This document shows, one piece after another, positions 45,801 through 54,234 of a DNA stretch of 64,000 nt. The stretch covers positions 40,875,222 through 40,939,221 of the forward strand of contig OX104117.1 in NCBI GenBank assembly GCA_944474755.1, read 5' to 3'. Under the pieces are notes generated by a model that worked only from the letters and a program-made list of their open reading frames with translations, was not told where the DNA came from and ran no database searches. The first letter of the stretch is position 1. Every line of letters starts with the position of its first letter. Made by a program: the position numbers and the translations under genes. Source of the stretch: Limnoperna fortunei (Eukaryota; Mollusca; Bivalvia; Mytilida; Modiolidae).

Positions 45801-48130
45801 AATATCTCCACTTTGCCTATAGTATAGTCAGTATGGAGATGTTACTATATTCACACAAAGCTGACTGACAATATTAATAATAACAGGTACACTTCTGGTC
45901 ATGAAGTAGTTCTCACCAGCAAGTAATTATTGCTAATCAATGTTTTGACCAAAATTTGGCATTTTAAAAATGATATGCGTAACATGTTTTGGATGAAATA
46001 GAGTTAAATGGATCCAATGTAGTCTTTGCAGTCAATTTTAATGGAAAAACAATGGCACAATCAGGAAAATTGTGAGAATTGCTTCTGTCATTAAAATGGC
46101 GAGAACTACTTTCTGACCAGGCAGTAGCTGTAGAGCTGGATTTGCCGCAGCACCTGCTAGGTCATAATGAAAGCTAAACTGCACCTGAACTATATCATTT
46201 TCATTGACAAAGGTTACGCTCAGAAGAGTCGACCTTTATGCTTTGAATGTGTATTTATTAAAGTTTAATATTAAATTATAAAATAGTCTTTATTTGCACT
46301 CAGAAAAACATTGTTCATTTGCTTCATTTAACGTGAATGAAGCGCATTCTATCAAATCCTGAAATGAAAAACTGCTTATTTATTTATGTAATTATCAATG
46401 CAATTGTAAAAGATAAATTATGAAGGAATACGGATCATCTGTACTTGACGATCACAATACATGTATACATGTATTGTGAACAATACTTGTATATGAATTT
46501 TGTACAAGTATTTCTCCATGTATTGTCCATGTATTGTTACCTGTATTGTTACCTGTATATATCTAATTAGTGGTAAATAGTTTTTTATTGTATTGTCACA
46601 ATGTATTGTCACTATATACATGAATTGTTTATTTTATGTTTATGGTTTCGTTAATTAAAGAAGAAAAAAACAGAGATAATTAGAGTTGGTGCTATTTATG
46701 TTATCTACTGTAGATCTGATCAATGCATTTTAAGAATTTCTAGAACAAAATAACAGATATCAAAATGTTAACAATACAGCACTTTACTTATATTAATAAA
46801 ATACATTAAACAAAACAAAATCAAACATTGTCAAATATTATAAATTTAAATGTTCATATACAGCACAAGTAATCAATGCAAGTTTTAAGTCTTCTGTAGT
46901 TTTAGTCCTTATTTGGCCATGCTGCCTGAGTTTTTCAACTGTCTCTGATTTTTCTGCAAGTTTGTCTTTCATTTCATCTTTCTTTAAGTTGAGGATATAC
47001 TTTACACTTGTAGCAACAGAAAAGGCAATCCCAGCTGTTTCTTCATTTTCTGGTGTTCTGTCAAGTGGTGTCTGGTTTTTCTTGATCATCTGTCTCTTGC
47101 GGAGTTGTTTGTTGCTGCCATTTCAATGCAGTAGCTGAGTTTTCTGTTTCTGATTAGTTCATTTCTTGTGAGTTCTCTTTTCAAGTCTTCTTTAGTGATA
47201 GGTTCTCTTGGTTTAATATGGTCTGCTAGGATGGAGTCTGTGAGTTGATGTCTTGTCCACCCTTGGAAGTAGTCATGTTGGTGTCTGGTAGAAATAACCT
47301 TAACTTTTTCTAAGACTGAGAGCTGTGATGGGAGATCAGGAAAGATAGGCATGATTTTGACTGGCAAATAAGCACTTTTGTAATTACAAGTTTTGGGTGT
47401 TGTAGTCCTTTTATATCATTTGGTAATAAACTTTCCTATAAACTTATTAATTATAATTAAGTCATAATTGGAATTCATTAACAATAATTTTAATTAACAG
47501 CCTTTGATGATTGTTTTCAATTTCAATTAGTTACTCTTTGAAATTACTTTTTAACCTTTGATGCTATGACTTCAAAAAGGAGCAGATTAAAAAAATACAA
47601 GCTATGTTGAGTAATTCAGTAATAAGGCCAAATACAGGTTTAAAGAGATGAAAGGTTGTGCAAGCCATCTACTTCCAAGCTACCTAGACGAAAGAATGTG
47701 GCGTGACCGTTGGGGCAGTTCTGGTGATGATGCATTCAACAACATTATTTCCCACATCGCCGAACAGTATAAAGCTGTCATATTAATCCTTTACATAAAC
47801 ACAAGTTAATTCACAGCAAGCTTAATTGGTAATTAATTTAAAACCCTACAGAAGCAATTTATATCATGTTTAATTACCTAGCCCTCATTATATTGAGAAA
47901 TGAAATATCTGAAAACTCATTAAGAACAAAAACTATTCTAATGAAGATATATTTATTATTATTATATAACCATCTATGTTTTTTTTTAAAACTACAATAC
48001 TTGTACAAAATTCATATACAAGTATTGTTCACAATACATGTATACATGTATTGTGATCGTCAAGTACAGGAGATCCAGGAATACTGCTGTTAAGATATGT
48101 TTAGATTTACCTATCGTCTTGATCTGCCAT
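30398..48130 (-). CDS. CCDC40: CCDC40, axonemal 96-nm ruler coiled-coil protein (20 exons, 1071 aa)
   Basis: CCDC40 pairs with CCDC39 as the ruler fixing inner-arm dynein and radial-spoke spacing in motile cilia (established). Exons, 5' to 3': 48130-48111, 44395-44323, 43939-43846, 43570-43388, 43219-42945, 42791-42708, 42374-42155, 41664-41507, 41309-41169, 40800-40697, 40226-39983, 39284-39102, 38659-38414, 37126-36913, 35977-35808, 35218-35127, 34571-34383, 33049-32929, 31538-31380, 30643-30398. All borders are GT-AG and in phase; 3216 nt, close to the human 1142 aa. Residues 1-123 are Ser/Arg/Pro-rich with SRPTSA repeats, 124-215 are Asp/Glu/Gly-rich ending MVLDPDH, and 216-1060 are coiled coil. 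Diagnostic blocks are [30 protein letters not shown] and LMKQQEKMI, matching vertebrate CCDC40. Exon 1 (20 nt) is inferred from ATG, donor and phase. Intron 1 carries a transposon. Confidence 0.95.
31705..31936. repeat. Tandem duplication, copy A (CCDC40 intron)
   Basis: A 232-bp unit starting 'ttcaaaaaggcataattata' and ending 'gttaaaagtaattata'. It is about 95% identical by eye to copy B at 32683-32885. Upstream of copy A the sequence 'tataatgttaaaaataatta' repeats the unit's own end, as expected of a tandem array. Confidence 0.9.
31937..32680. mobile_element. 744-bp Tc1/pogo-like element with TA target site
   Basis: Inverted ends CAGTCGAACTTCGATGGCTC and, on the complement, CAGTCGAACTCTGATCGCTC; 21 of the first 24 bases match. 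The element is flanked by TA on both sides. CAGT-starting ends with TA duplication are typical of the Tc1/mariner/pogo superfamily (established). No transposase ORF remains, so it is non-autonomous. Further 'gttcgagaaatc' motifs are scattered near both ends. It sits exactly at the junction of the flanking tandem duplication. Confidence 0.8.
32683..32885. repeat. Tandem duplication, copy B (CCDC40 intron)
   Basis: Second copy of the unit at 31705, starting with the same 'ttcaaaaaggcataattata' and diverging after 'gctatctaaacatta', about 45 bp before exon 18. Confidence 0.9.
34196..34352. mobile_element. Hairpin MITE next to CCDC40 exon 17
   Basis: Two arms of about 70 bp in inverted orientation: 'caccggtggttgggcaagac' with 'ggaaaatctcagacaccc', against the complement of 'gtgtatgagattttcctgtc' with 'cacccatcggtg'. 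The short centre is 'tttgggtctcc'. It ends about 30 bp from the exon 17 donor at 34382. Confidence 0.75.
36857..36888. repeat. (TA)n microsatellite
   Basis: About sixteen TA dinucleotides, 25 bp downstream of the CCDC40 exon 14 donor in intron 14. Confidence 0.95.
37254..37521 (-). mobile_element. tRNA-SINE, full length, minus strand (CCDC40 intron)
   Basis: Family A complement: (TTTG) tail start, 'ccactttcagcaatttttca', 'gaaaactggcaatccttgtc', 'aatctcagtgttgacagacc' and head ending 'ccaccaaggcccc'. Strongly diverged but full length. It has the same orientation as CCDC40. Confidence 0.85.
37618..38164. mobile_element. 547-bp foldback element with nested palindromes
   Basis: The whole element is an inverted repeat with arms of about 265 bp and a centre near 37890 ('aataatattaattattgcta'). 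Each arm is itself palindromic at its outer end: 'agattatttacg..cgagatgcattttctc' against its own complement around a 'ggcaacagccctgagatgag' centre. The outer boundaries are ATAGATTATTTACG / CGTAAATAATCTAT. No ORF beyond the symmetrical short ones. Located in the intron between CCDC40 exons 13 and 14. Confidence 0.9.
39456..39724 (-). mobile_element. tRNA-SINE, full length, minus strand (CCDC40 intron)
   Basis: Family A complement with a (TTTG)n start, 'agcaatttttcagctatatc', 'gtttattgggggaggaagct', 'cagtgttgacagaccaagtg' and 'cagccaccaaggcccc'. Flanks GAGCAATATG and GAGAAATATG look like a 10-bp target duplication with one mismatch. Confidence 0.88.
40365..40575 (+). repeat. Dispersed repeat ending in 'gtgggggtataa'
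   Basis: 'aaacaggaagtagataactg'..'caccaaatttgatatcaatc'..'ggacggacagatggacaagg'..'ccccctctcttacgagtggg'. The complement of 59585-59825 carries the same order (CAGGAAGTAGAT, ..GGA.GGA, CTTCTTCGAAG..GGTATAA). Non-coding, in the intron between CCDC40 exons 10 and 11. Confidence 0.6.
41843..42107 (+). mobile_element. tRNA-SINE with perfect 16-bp target duplication
   Basis: Full family A copy (head GTGGCGGAGTGGTTAAGG, B box GGTTCGATTCTCAC, standard body and tail, (CAAA)n). TCTAAACATAACAGGG flanks it at 41827-41842 and 42108-42123, proving insertion by target-primed reverse transcription. It is antisense to CCDC40, in intron 7, with its 3' target copy 31 bp from the exon 7 border. Confidence 0.95.
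44400..45169. other. CCDC40 intron 1, no feature seen
   Basis: AT-rich intronic sequence. No exon was found here and none is needed, since the exon 1 to exon 2 junction is in phase. Confidence 0.45.
45170..45525 (-). mobile_element. Rearranged copy of the hairpin-repeat family
   Basis: 45178-45260 ('aggttttttgtctgataaat'..'gagctaatgctccttttgtg') matches 52905-52970 in direct orientation. 45390-45510 matches 53078-53215 in reverse complement ('tctaaagggattaatattgt', 'catacaatggtat', 'aggtttcga'). Compared with the copy at 52445-53480, part of the unit is therefore inverted. Confidence 0.6.
46838..47367 (-). CDS. Unrecognised ORF pair inside the transposon
   Basis: ORF 1 (47367-47086, first ATG at 47352, about 88 aa) begins [17 protein letters not shown] and contains [19 protein letters not shown] 2 (47089-46838, 83 aa) starts [17 protein letters not shown]. 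The ORF 1 stop and ORF 2 start overlap as ATGA. ORF 2 also continues naturally upstream if one base is shifted, so a single frameshifted gene of about 165 aa is as likely as two. The composition is charged, with a Lys/Glu-rich helical second half. I do not recognise a family. It lies opposite to the transposase remnant, as expected of captured host sequence or a second transposon gene. Confidence 0.45.
47623..47809 (+). pseudogene. Transposase C-terminal remnant (ISXO2/IS1016-like, tentative)
   Basis: About 60 codons reading [12 protein letters not shown], then [15 protein letters not shown], then [13 protein letters not shown], and stopping at TAA. The pattern K..FK.M.G....SYLDE.MWR.R.G...AF..I...IA.QY matches my memory of the C-terminal end of ISXO2/IS1016-type DDE transposases, the bacterial relatives of Merlin. 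The catalytic core upstream is absent, so the element is non-autonomous. A database profile search would settle the family. Confidence 0.5.
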
Positions 48131-48140
48131 GTTGTTGATT

Positions 48141-48154
48141 GTTGCTATGCGGAA
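48141..48154 (-). promoter_or_regulatory. Possible degenerate RFX X-box upstream of CCDC40
   Basis: On the gene's strand TTCCGCATAGCAAC lies 11-24 bp before the ATG. The 3' half AGCAAC fits the X-box consensus RGYAAC, and the AT spacer is right. The 5' half is poor. RFX factors drive ciliary genes (established); this site is inferred only. Confidence 0.25.
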
Positions 48155-48629
48155 ATTACAAATTCGCAATGCATTCTGGTAAAAACCCTTGAAAACTCTC
48201 TAGACTTAACGTAATTATCAACGAAAAAATATTGTGGTTTCTTATCCAAATGGAATCCAATGAGAAATGAAGAAAGATAATGAGATGTACAGAATGTCTT
48301 TTTAGACGTGTTGACATTATACTAGCAAAGAGGACTTTTTTTTAACTTTTCTGCAAAACAAACAATAGTTGTAAGTGAAGATATTACAGTACTGACATAA
48401 TTCTATAAAATACTGATTTGTATCTTATTATGCTTCGACAGAAATACTCCGTTATTCATTACAGATGGTTGACTTGATCATCGTAAAATAAATATAAAGA
48501 GTGACAAAATATGACGTTAAAGCAAATATTCAATCAAACATAATAACCTTGAGTAAATATGACCAATGTCCAGTTTTGCTTGATTTATCTCCCCCTTTTC
48601 TCCACATGAAGCGTGAAAATTTTGTCAAC

Positions 48630-48792
48630 GACAATTGTTAGGTAGCTCGAATAACCGAAAAAATGTCAGAAAAACGCATTAAAGTTAATGTTTTTTTTTC
48701 AAAACAACAACAAACATTAATTTTAATGCGTTTTTCCGACATTTTTTCTTTTTTTCGGATGTTTTCGGTTATTCGAGCCACCCAACAATTGT
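48630..48792. mobile_element. Hairpin MITE
   Basis: Inverted repeat of about 75 bp per arm: 'gacaattgttaggtagctcg', 'aataaccgaaaaaatgtc' and 'gaaaaacgcattaaa' on the left, with the complement ending GGTTATTCGAGCCACCCAAC on the right. The centre is T-rich and AAC-rich. It lies between CCDC40 exon 1 and the BEL/Pao element. Confidence 0.85.
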
Positions 48793-48966
48793 CCATTTTC
48801 AAAAGTTTTCAACAAGAACTGCGGATACAGCTGTAGTTTTTAGTACTGGAAATGGACACTAAGTGGCATTTTTTAAATTGGAAAGTTGTCAATTGTTTTT
48901 TATTCATACCATCAAGTGTTTGATATTTGGTAGTACTGCATTGTTATTACATGACTTATTTGTAAA

Positions 48967-49119
48967 TGTCCGAAATAGTGCATAACATTTGTATACACTT
49001 AGGCGGTTTTATGTAACGTCACTGTATGATATTGTTTCTCTATGGCTTTTCAAATATACACATTAAAACAACACGATGTTTTCTTATTGCTTTCACCCAA
49101 AAACAACCACTGTACGAGA
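48967..49119 (+). repeat. 5' LTR of the BEL/Pao element
   Basis: Shares with 52250-52365: TGTCC(G/A)AAAT(A/T)GTGCAT at the start, 'ATGTAACG(T/C)CACTGTATGAT' in the middle and 'ttcttattgctttc(a/g)ccc..acaaccact' near the end. The primer-binding site TGGTGCCCTGAC follows at 49121. The boundaries are approximate because the two LTRs differ by insertions. Confidence 0.7.
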
Positions 49120-49144
49120 TTGGTGCCCTGACTAGGATAAAGAC

Positions 49145-49976
49145 ATGGATTCAAAGTTGAAAGCCATCCGCGCCGGGCACAGAGTGAATTTGACGAAAAT
49201 TTCCAGGAAATTCGAAGAATTGAAGACAAAAGGAGAACCAAACCTAAGAGAACTTTCGATATAAGTTGATTTGATGAATAAGAAGAAGGAAACTCTTGAA
49301 GGACTCAACGAGAAGATCCTAGATTTGACATTGGAAGAAGACGTAGCACAAGAACTAGACGATCAAGATGAGTATGCTTACGAATTAGAGTTGAAATAAC
49401 GAGAAATGTCTGAATTACTTGAAACACACAAAAACGAAAGTCAGCAAACGCTCAGAAAAAAACAAATACTCAACCCACATGCCATTAGTTTCACACCAGA
49501 TGAACAACAACAAAGCTCATCTATGAATTCATATACGAATTACACGTCCATCAGTCACGCAAATCAGCCAAATATCATGTACGCTAATAGTAGGCAAACA
49601 AGTAATGCATCATGCAGTTCAAACGGCGATTACCACAAATTTCCCAAGTTGAATTTACCAACTTTCGCCGGAAATATGTTAGATTGGCAAGCTTTCTGGG
49701 ACTCATATATATACGACACTGCTGTTCAGTCATTTGAAGTCACTGCTACAAGACGAGGCATATCGCACAATTACAGGATTCACTTTTACACATGCTAATT
49801 ATGAAAAGGCAATTTCACTTCTATATGCACGATACGGACAGGAGCATAAGATCGTACAGACTTACATGCAAGAGTTGCTCAAAATTCCAACCTCTGTATA
49901 TACACTTACAATTCTCCGTAACTTTTATGATCAAACTGAAACGTATGTCTGTGGACTAGAGTCACCAGACAAATAA
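49145..49976 (+). pseudogene. BEL/Pao gag remnant (DUF1759-type)
   Basis: Starts at an ATG 25 bp after the primer-binding site (MDSKLKAIRAGHRVNL), with stops at about 49265 and 49396. The conserved gag core is 49406-49760 (KLNLPTFAGNMLDWQAFW), after which a frameshift moves the frame to 49734-49976 (SLLYARYGQEHKIVQTYM). That gag supplied the particle coat of the element; this copy is broken. Confidence 0.8.
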
Positions 49977-50339
49977 ATCATACGGATCACTGCATGTACC
50001 TGTAATTTTGAATAAGTTATGCCAAAACCTAGCTAGAATCAACAAATCTACAAATTGGACACTAGATAATCTACAAAACGCAATATATGACGAGGTACAT
50101 GTAAATGTGCAAGAAGCAGGCCAAAAACCAGAAAATTCATGAACTGGTGATCATTTAGCGACTGCCGCTTTTCTCGCACACAAAACCGAGGCCATACTAA
50201 GTAGTTTGCTCATAAAAAATCTTAGAGTAACAGATCTTATCAGACACGAAATTCGAAACAATTTAGATACTGCGATGACCCAGAACTTTTGGCGATGAAC
50301 TGCATGAAATACACAAATCCCGATTCACACATTGAGGCT

Positions 50340-50470
50340 GTCAAGAAAAAGAAACTGTGTTTCAACTGCCTTGGTGATCATAAAATCAGCGAATGTAGAT
50401 CTACCGTAAAATGCAGAAAGTGTGATAAACGTCATCACACAAGCCTATGCAAGAAAACTGATTAAGCAGA
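50340..50470 (+). pseudogene. CCHC zinc-knuckle remnant of the retrotransposon
   Basis: Two knuckles in one frame: CFNCLGDHKISEC and CRKCDKRHHTSLC, both CX2C-type with His, then a stop. Typical of the gag-pol junction of BEL/Pao elements. Confidence 0.8.
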
Positions 50471-51189
50471 AAAGCCACAACAAGAGAACATTCTTCTTTA
50501 CTCATCTTGTACACAACAGAAAACTTCAACAGTGATGCTGAAAACTGCAGTAGCTAACATGAGTTCAGGTGCGTATATTGCTTCTTACTGGACGAAGGAG
50601 CCCAGCGCTCATTTACAACAGAAGACTTTGCAACTAAAATCAACCTAAACACAACAGGAACTGAAGTAATACATCTTGCCGGATTCGGCACACAGAATCG
50701 AGAGTTTGACATCTTAAGAAAGCCGAGGTTAACAAATTAACTAGTAATAAAGGGAAAATTCAGATAAGCATTCTGGTCATACCGGAGATAGCTGTTCCAA
50801 TACAGACTCGCGTAAAATCTGTCGTCAACATGAAACACCTGAAAGGACTCAAATTTGGCATTCAGTATCAGCCGATGAAACTGATGAGCTGACTACTACT
50901 GGCAAATTGTGGGCGACAAAGTTATACGAGTAAACGGACCTAAGGCCATGGAATCTAAAATTAGATATTTGTTGTCTGGACCTGTCAATGATTCGACTAC
51001 ATTTTTGTCTACAATTACTTCAGCATTTAACATATTAGTATCCCATAAGCTGGAGGACTGTAATCTTGAAAAGTAGTGGGAATTAGAGTCCTTGGGATTG
51101 AAAAACGAAACAGAAACGGAGAAAACGGAGCGAGACATACACCAAGAGAACTATGAAAAGTCATGTATATCGTGCGAGGATAATAGATA

Positions 51190-51810
51190 TGTTGCAAAAC
51201 TATCGTGGAAAACCGACCACCCACCCCTACCTACTCAAGCTGTACATTTGGAGGTTGTCAGGGACCTGACAGAAGAGACATTCATATTAGCCTTCAGGAG
51301 ATTTGTGAGCAGGAGATCAATTCCTAAAACTGTCATTTCGGTTAATGGGATCATGTTTTTATCTGCATCAGGTGAGATAAAAGAACTTTCCAAATCAACA
51401 TCAATTCAAGAACAATAATCACGGTACCGTGTAGAAATTTATTCCCAATAAATACCACATGGTTTGGAGGTTTTTGGAAAGGATGGTAGGATTAACTAAG
51501 AACTGTGTCAAAAAGATCTTAGGACGTTCACTTATCACGTTAAAAACTCTACAAACGATAGTGACATAAGTAGAAACCATCCTTAATGATAGACCGCTGA
51601 CATGTATAACGTCATACCCACTAGACGACCCGTTAACGCCATCAAAACTATTATATGGCAGACGAATCTCATCACTTCCGTATCCTGGAAGACATTTTGA
51701 TGGACACGATTCTCTCAACAAGATGTGTCAACAGAAATCGGAACTTTTGAAACGATTTTGGTGTAAGTGAAAGCACGAGTACCTTACATCCCTTAGAGTG
51801 TTCCAATGAA
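51190..51810 (+). pseudogene. Integrase and C-terminal pol remnant
   Basis: 51190-51418 is open and runs from LSWKTDHPPLP straight into AVHLEVVRDLTEETF and FRRFVSRRSIPKTVIS. After a stop the homology continues in other frames (WFGGFWKGW, YVETILNDRPL, LLYGRRI) to about 51800. The sudden jump shows where the polymerase region was lost. Confidence 0.78.
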
Positions 51811-52249
51811 ATATAGGAGGAAGCATCACTAGGAATAAATGGACATTAGCGATCATGGATCCGCTGTTATACATACGAGGATTGGATTCACCATGAGACC
51901 CGTCTATAAATTGTACCCACTTCAGATAAATGCCGAGGACGATTGAATTGATCTGATGATTTCTAATGATGTCTGTAAACGAAAACCACAAAGAGCATAG
52001 AACGATGCTATTCAGAGGATCAAACAATGGACTGGTGTTAGAGACCTTTAATCGTGTTAGAGACCTTTTAAGATATTTTCTAAGTGGAATCATCTGCGAG
52101 ATTTAGGAGAACTTTAAATACGTTTTTTATAGTAATGTAAAGTAAGTTTAATTATTTCACAGACGTTAAAGTTTTCTTTTAGTTTCTTATTGTATAATAA
52201 TTCATAATGTAATTTTATGGTAAATTTCTATTTTGCACTTCTGGGAGAA

Positions 52250-52365
52250 TGTCCAAAATTGTGCATAGGGTTTGTATGTAACGCCACTGTATGATAACGT
52301 GTCTCACATTGAAACAACACGACGTTTTCTTATTGCTTTCGCCCCAAAACAACCACTTTATGAGA
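52250..52365 (+). repeat. 3' LTR of the BEL/Pao element
   Basis: Matches 48967-49119 in three ordered blocks but lacks two stretches of about 20-25 bp, so it is shorter and the pair is old. No clean target duplication was found outside the LTRs. Confidence 0.65.
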
Positions 52366-52444
52366 GAAACAATAACATTATAAATACTAAATAAAACATT
52401 ACCAAAATTATATTCTAATATGATTTGCTCTAAACACTTTGTGA

Positions 52445-53480
52445 CAACTGTGGAAAAAAATTTTTTTGTGAGAAAAATGCGATGAGGATGGCATGTCTTG
52501 AATGGCTGATCTAATTACGAAGCTGTAACTCCCACTGGAAATGTATTGCTTATGACATATTCATCATATAAATATTGGCATCTGTTGCAATATATTGTGT
52601 GTTATATTGACGCAACAGCCAGTTTATGGCAGAAATGATGTTTTCTGTAGTTACATAAATATCATAAATGTACCGCAATTGTCTCATTAAAATAGAAATA
52701 ATTCACAGAGCTGTGATTTATCATTGTTTTACAACCGGGTGACCATTTATGTTGTTTTTATATCCCTCTCTGTCTCTTGGGATTAAATAATACAACAAAT
52801 GGTCACCACATTGTAAAACAATGATAAACCACAGCCTCCGAATACATGAATTATTTCTTAAATTTACTACTGCTGCAGTTTTAGTTGGCCTGTTTTGGTG
52901 GAGGTTTTTTGTCTGCCAAATAAAAACTGCTTACATCATATGGTCGAGCTTATGCTTCTTTTGTAGATTTAAACAATTATATTTAGAAATAAGCAATTAT
53001 ATCCTAATAATATTCGATGTTTTGAAATGCAAAGGGTGATTTTTGAAAGGGTGATTTTCCATAGTAAGTCTGGCATTTTTGTTTCTAAAGGGATTAATAT
53101 TGTTTACCAATGTTCATGTACATGTGCATTTGTGACATACAATGGTATTCTGACGAACCGTAAGTCTTTTCGAGCTTCCACAGCAATCGACAAAGTCTTA
53201 AGGGTTTCGAAAACACAAACTATACTACACATGCTACATGTACATCTTCTGTTTAAATTTAGCTCAAAGTTTACTGTCGAAAATCACATTTAATATCCTC
53301 CTAGTGCTATCAGTTAACATGAGTTATTTCACTGATAGTTGCTATAAATATTATTTTTATTCAATTGAACGTGTTACATATAAGATTTATATCGAGCATT
53401 GCAGATATATGGTTACATCTGTTTGTAAACAAAGTCATGTGATCCATATGAACAAATCCATTTCAGATGGCAGCTGAGCT
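52445..53480 (+). mobile_element. Hairpin-repeat family, longest copy
   Basis: 52445-52680 matches 4354-4620, and 52690-52860 is a decayed version of the hairpin at 4627-4785. 52900-53340 extends beyond it and is shared with 45170-45525 (partly inverted) and, in a short block, with 62385-62460 ('tttctaaaggga..ttgtttaca'). The full unit is thus at least 1 kb, and shorter copies are fragments. The ORFs here have no motif. Confidence 0.65.
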
Positions 53481-53871
53481 ATCAGATGAAAATATTGTAG
53501 ATGAGCACTAAAATTAATGTAAAAGTAGACAAAAATAACGATAGAATTAAAGTGTTTATTTTTTAAATAACTACAAAAATGTCATATTTTTTGCAATCTG
53601 AAACGCTGTATTTTAAATTGAGTATTGTGACGTCACGTCAACAATGGAATGCAAAGGCACTGTTACGGTTCTCTGAAGTAACGTCTTAAACAATGTGTGA
53701 TGCAAGGACTCACATTGAGGTTTCGCCTATATATTCATATTAACTTAAGAAAATCAAAAAACTAAAAGCAGTAACAAAAATTTAATTTAGCTCCTGTTTG
53801 TATTTTTTTTTCTTGGCTATTTTACTATGAAAATTTTGAATTTATTAGTCCCCATTTTCATCCACTGTATG

Positions 53872-54029
53872 GGGGCCTCGGTGGCCCAGTGGTTGAGGTA
53901 GTTCGTCTACTATTGATCACGTGGTCTGTCAACACTGAGATTAAGGGGTTCAATTCTCACTGCAGGCAGGGTGTACTCGACTCCAATCTTAATTGACAAG
54001 GATTGCCAGACATCAAACAAACAAACAAA
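53872..54029 (+). mobile_element. tRNA-SINE with internal deletion and 13-bp target duplication
   Basis: Has the head (GTGGCCCAGTGGTTGAGG), B box and first body part, then jumps from 'gattgccag' directly to 'acatcaaacaaacaaac', so the conserved tail is missing. CATCCACTGTATG flanks it at 53859-53871 and 54030-54042. The deletion therefore existed at insertion or arose within an intact insertion. Confidence 0.92.
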
Positions 54030-54234
54030 CATCCACTGTATGAAGGGTTTAATTGCCATGTCTTTTTACCTTTGTATTTTAATTTAAATTTCATAAGAAG
54101 CAGGTTTAAAAGTCCTATTCTCTACACTTGTAATGCAAAAATGTTAATAAAATAAGACAAATTAGGTTAAATGATAAATGGTTTCCTTCATTTTATGTGG
54201 CCTGGGTATATATTGTAATTGGAGTTTAAACTTA

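Larger units (their letters stand above)
46432..48076. mobile_element. 1645-bp DNA transposon, Merlin/IS1016-like (tentative), in CCDC40 intron 1
   Basis: Terminal inverted repeats of 81 bp (46432-46512 and 47996-48076) differ at only two positions (bases 6-7) and start GGATC. Both sides carry the perfect 8-bp duplication AGGAATAC (46424-46431 and 48077-48084). Each TIR contains a palindrome with core AATACATGTATACATGTATT. Inside are a plus-strand transposase C-terminal remnant (about 47623-47809) and, on the minus strand, two overlapping ORFs (46838-47367). Merlin elements have 8-9 bp duplications and an IS1016/ISXO2-type transposase (established). The family call rests on the duplication length plus the remnant, so it is inference; the element's boundaries are directly visible. 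It ends 34 bp from the exon 1 border. Confidence 0.92.
48967..52365 (+). mobile_element. Degenerate BEL/Pao LTR retrotransposon
   Basis: Order seen: LTR, tRNA-type primer-binding site, gag (49145-49976), CCHC knuckles (about 50358-50462), protease-like segment (LLDEGAQRSF near 50590), an eroded stretch, the RT/integrase connection motif LSWKTDHPPLP joined directly to an integrase region (AVHLEVVRDLTEETF, about 51238-51420), the C-terminal integrase/DUF5641 region (to about 51800) and a 3' LTR. Most of the reverse transcriptase and RNase H is missing, and the reading frame carries many stops and shifts. BEL/Pao is supported by the DEGAQRSF protease motif and the DUF1759-type gag. Confidence 0.88.
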
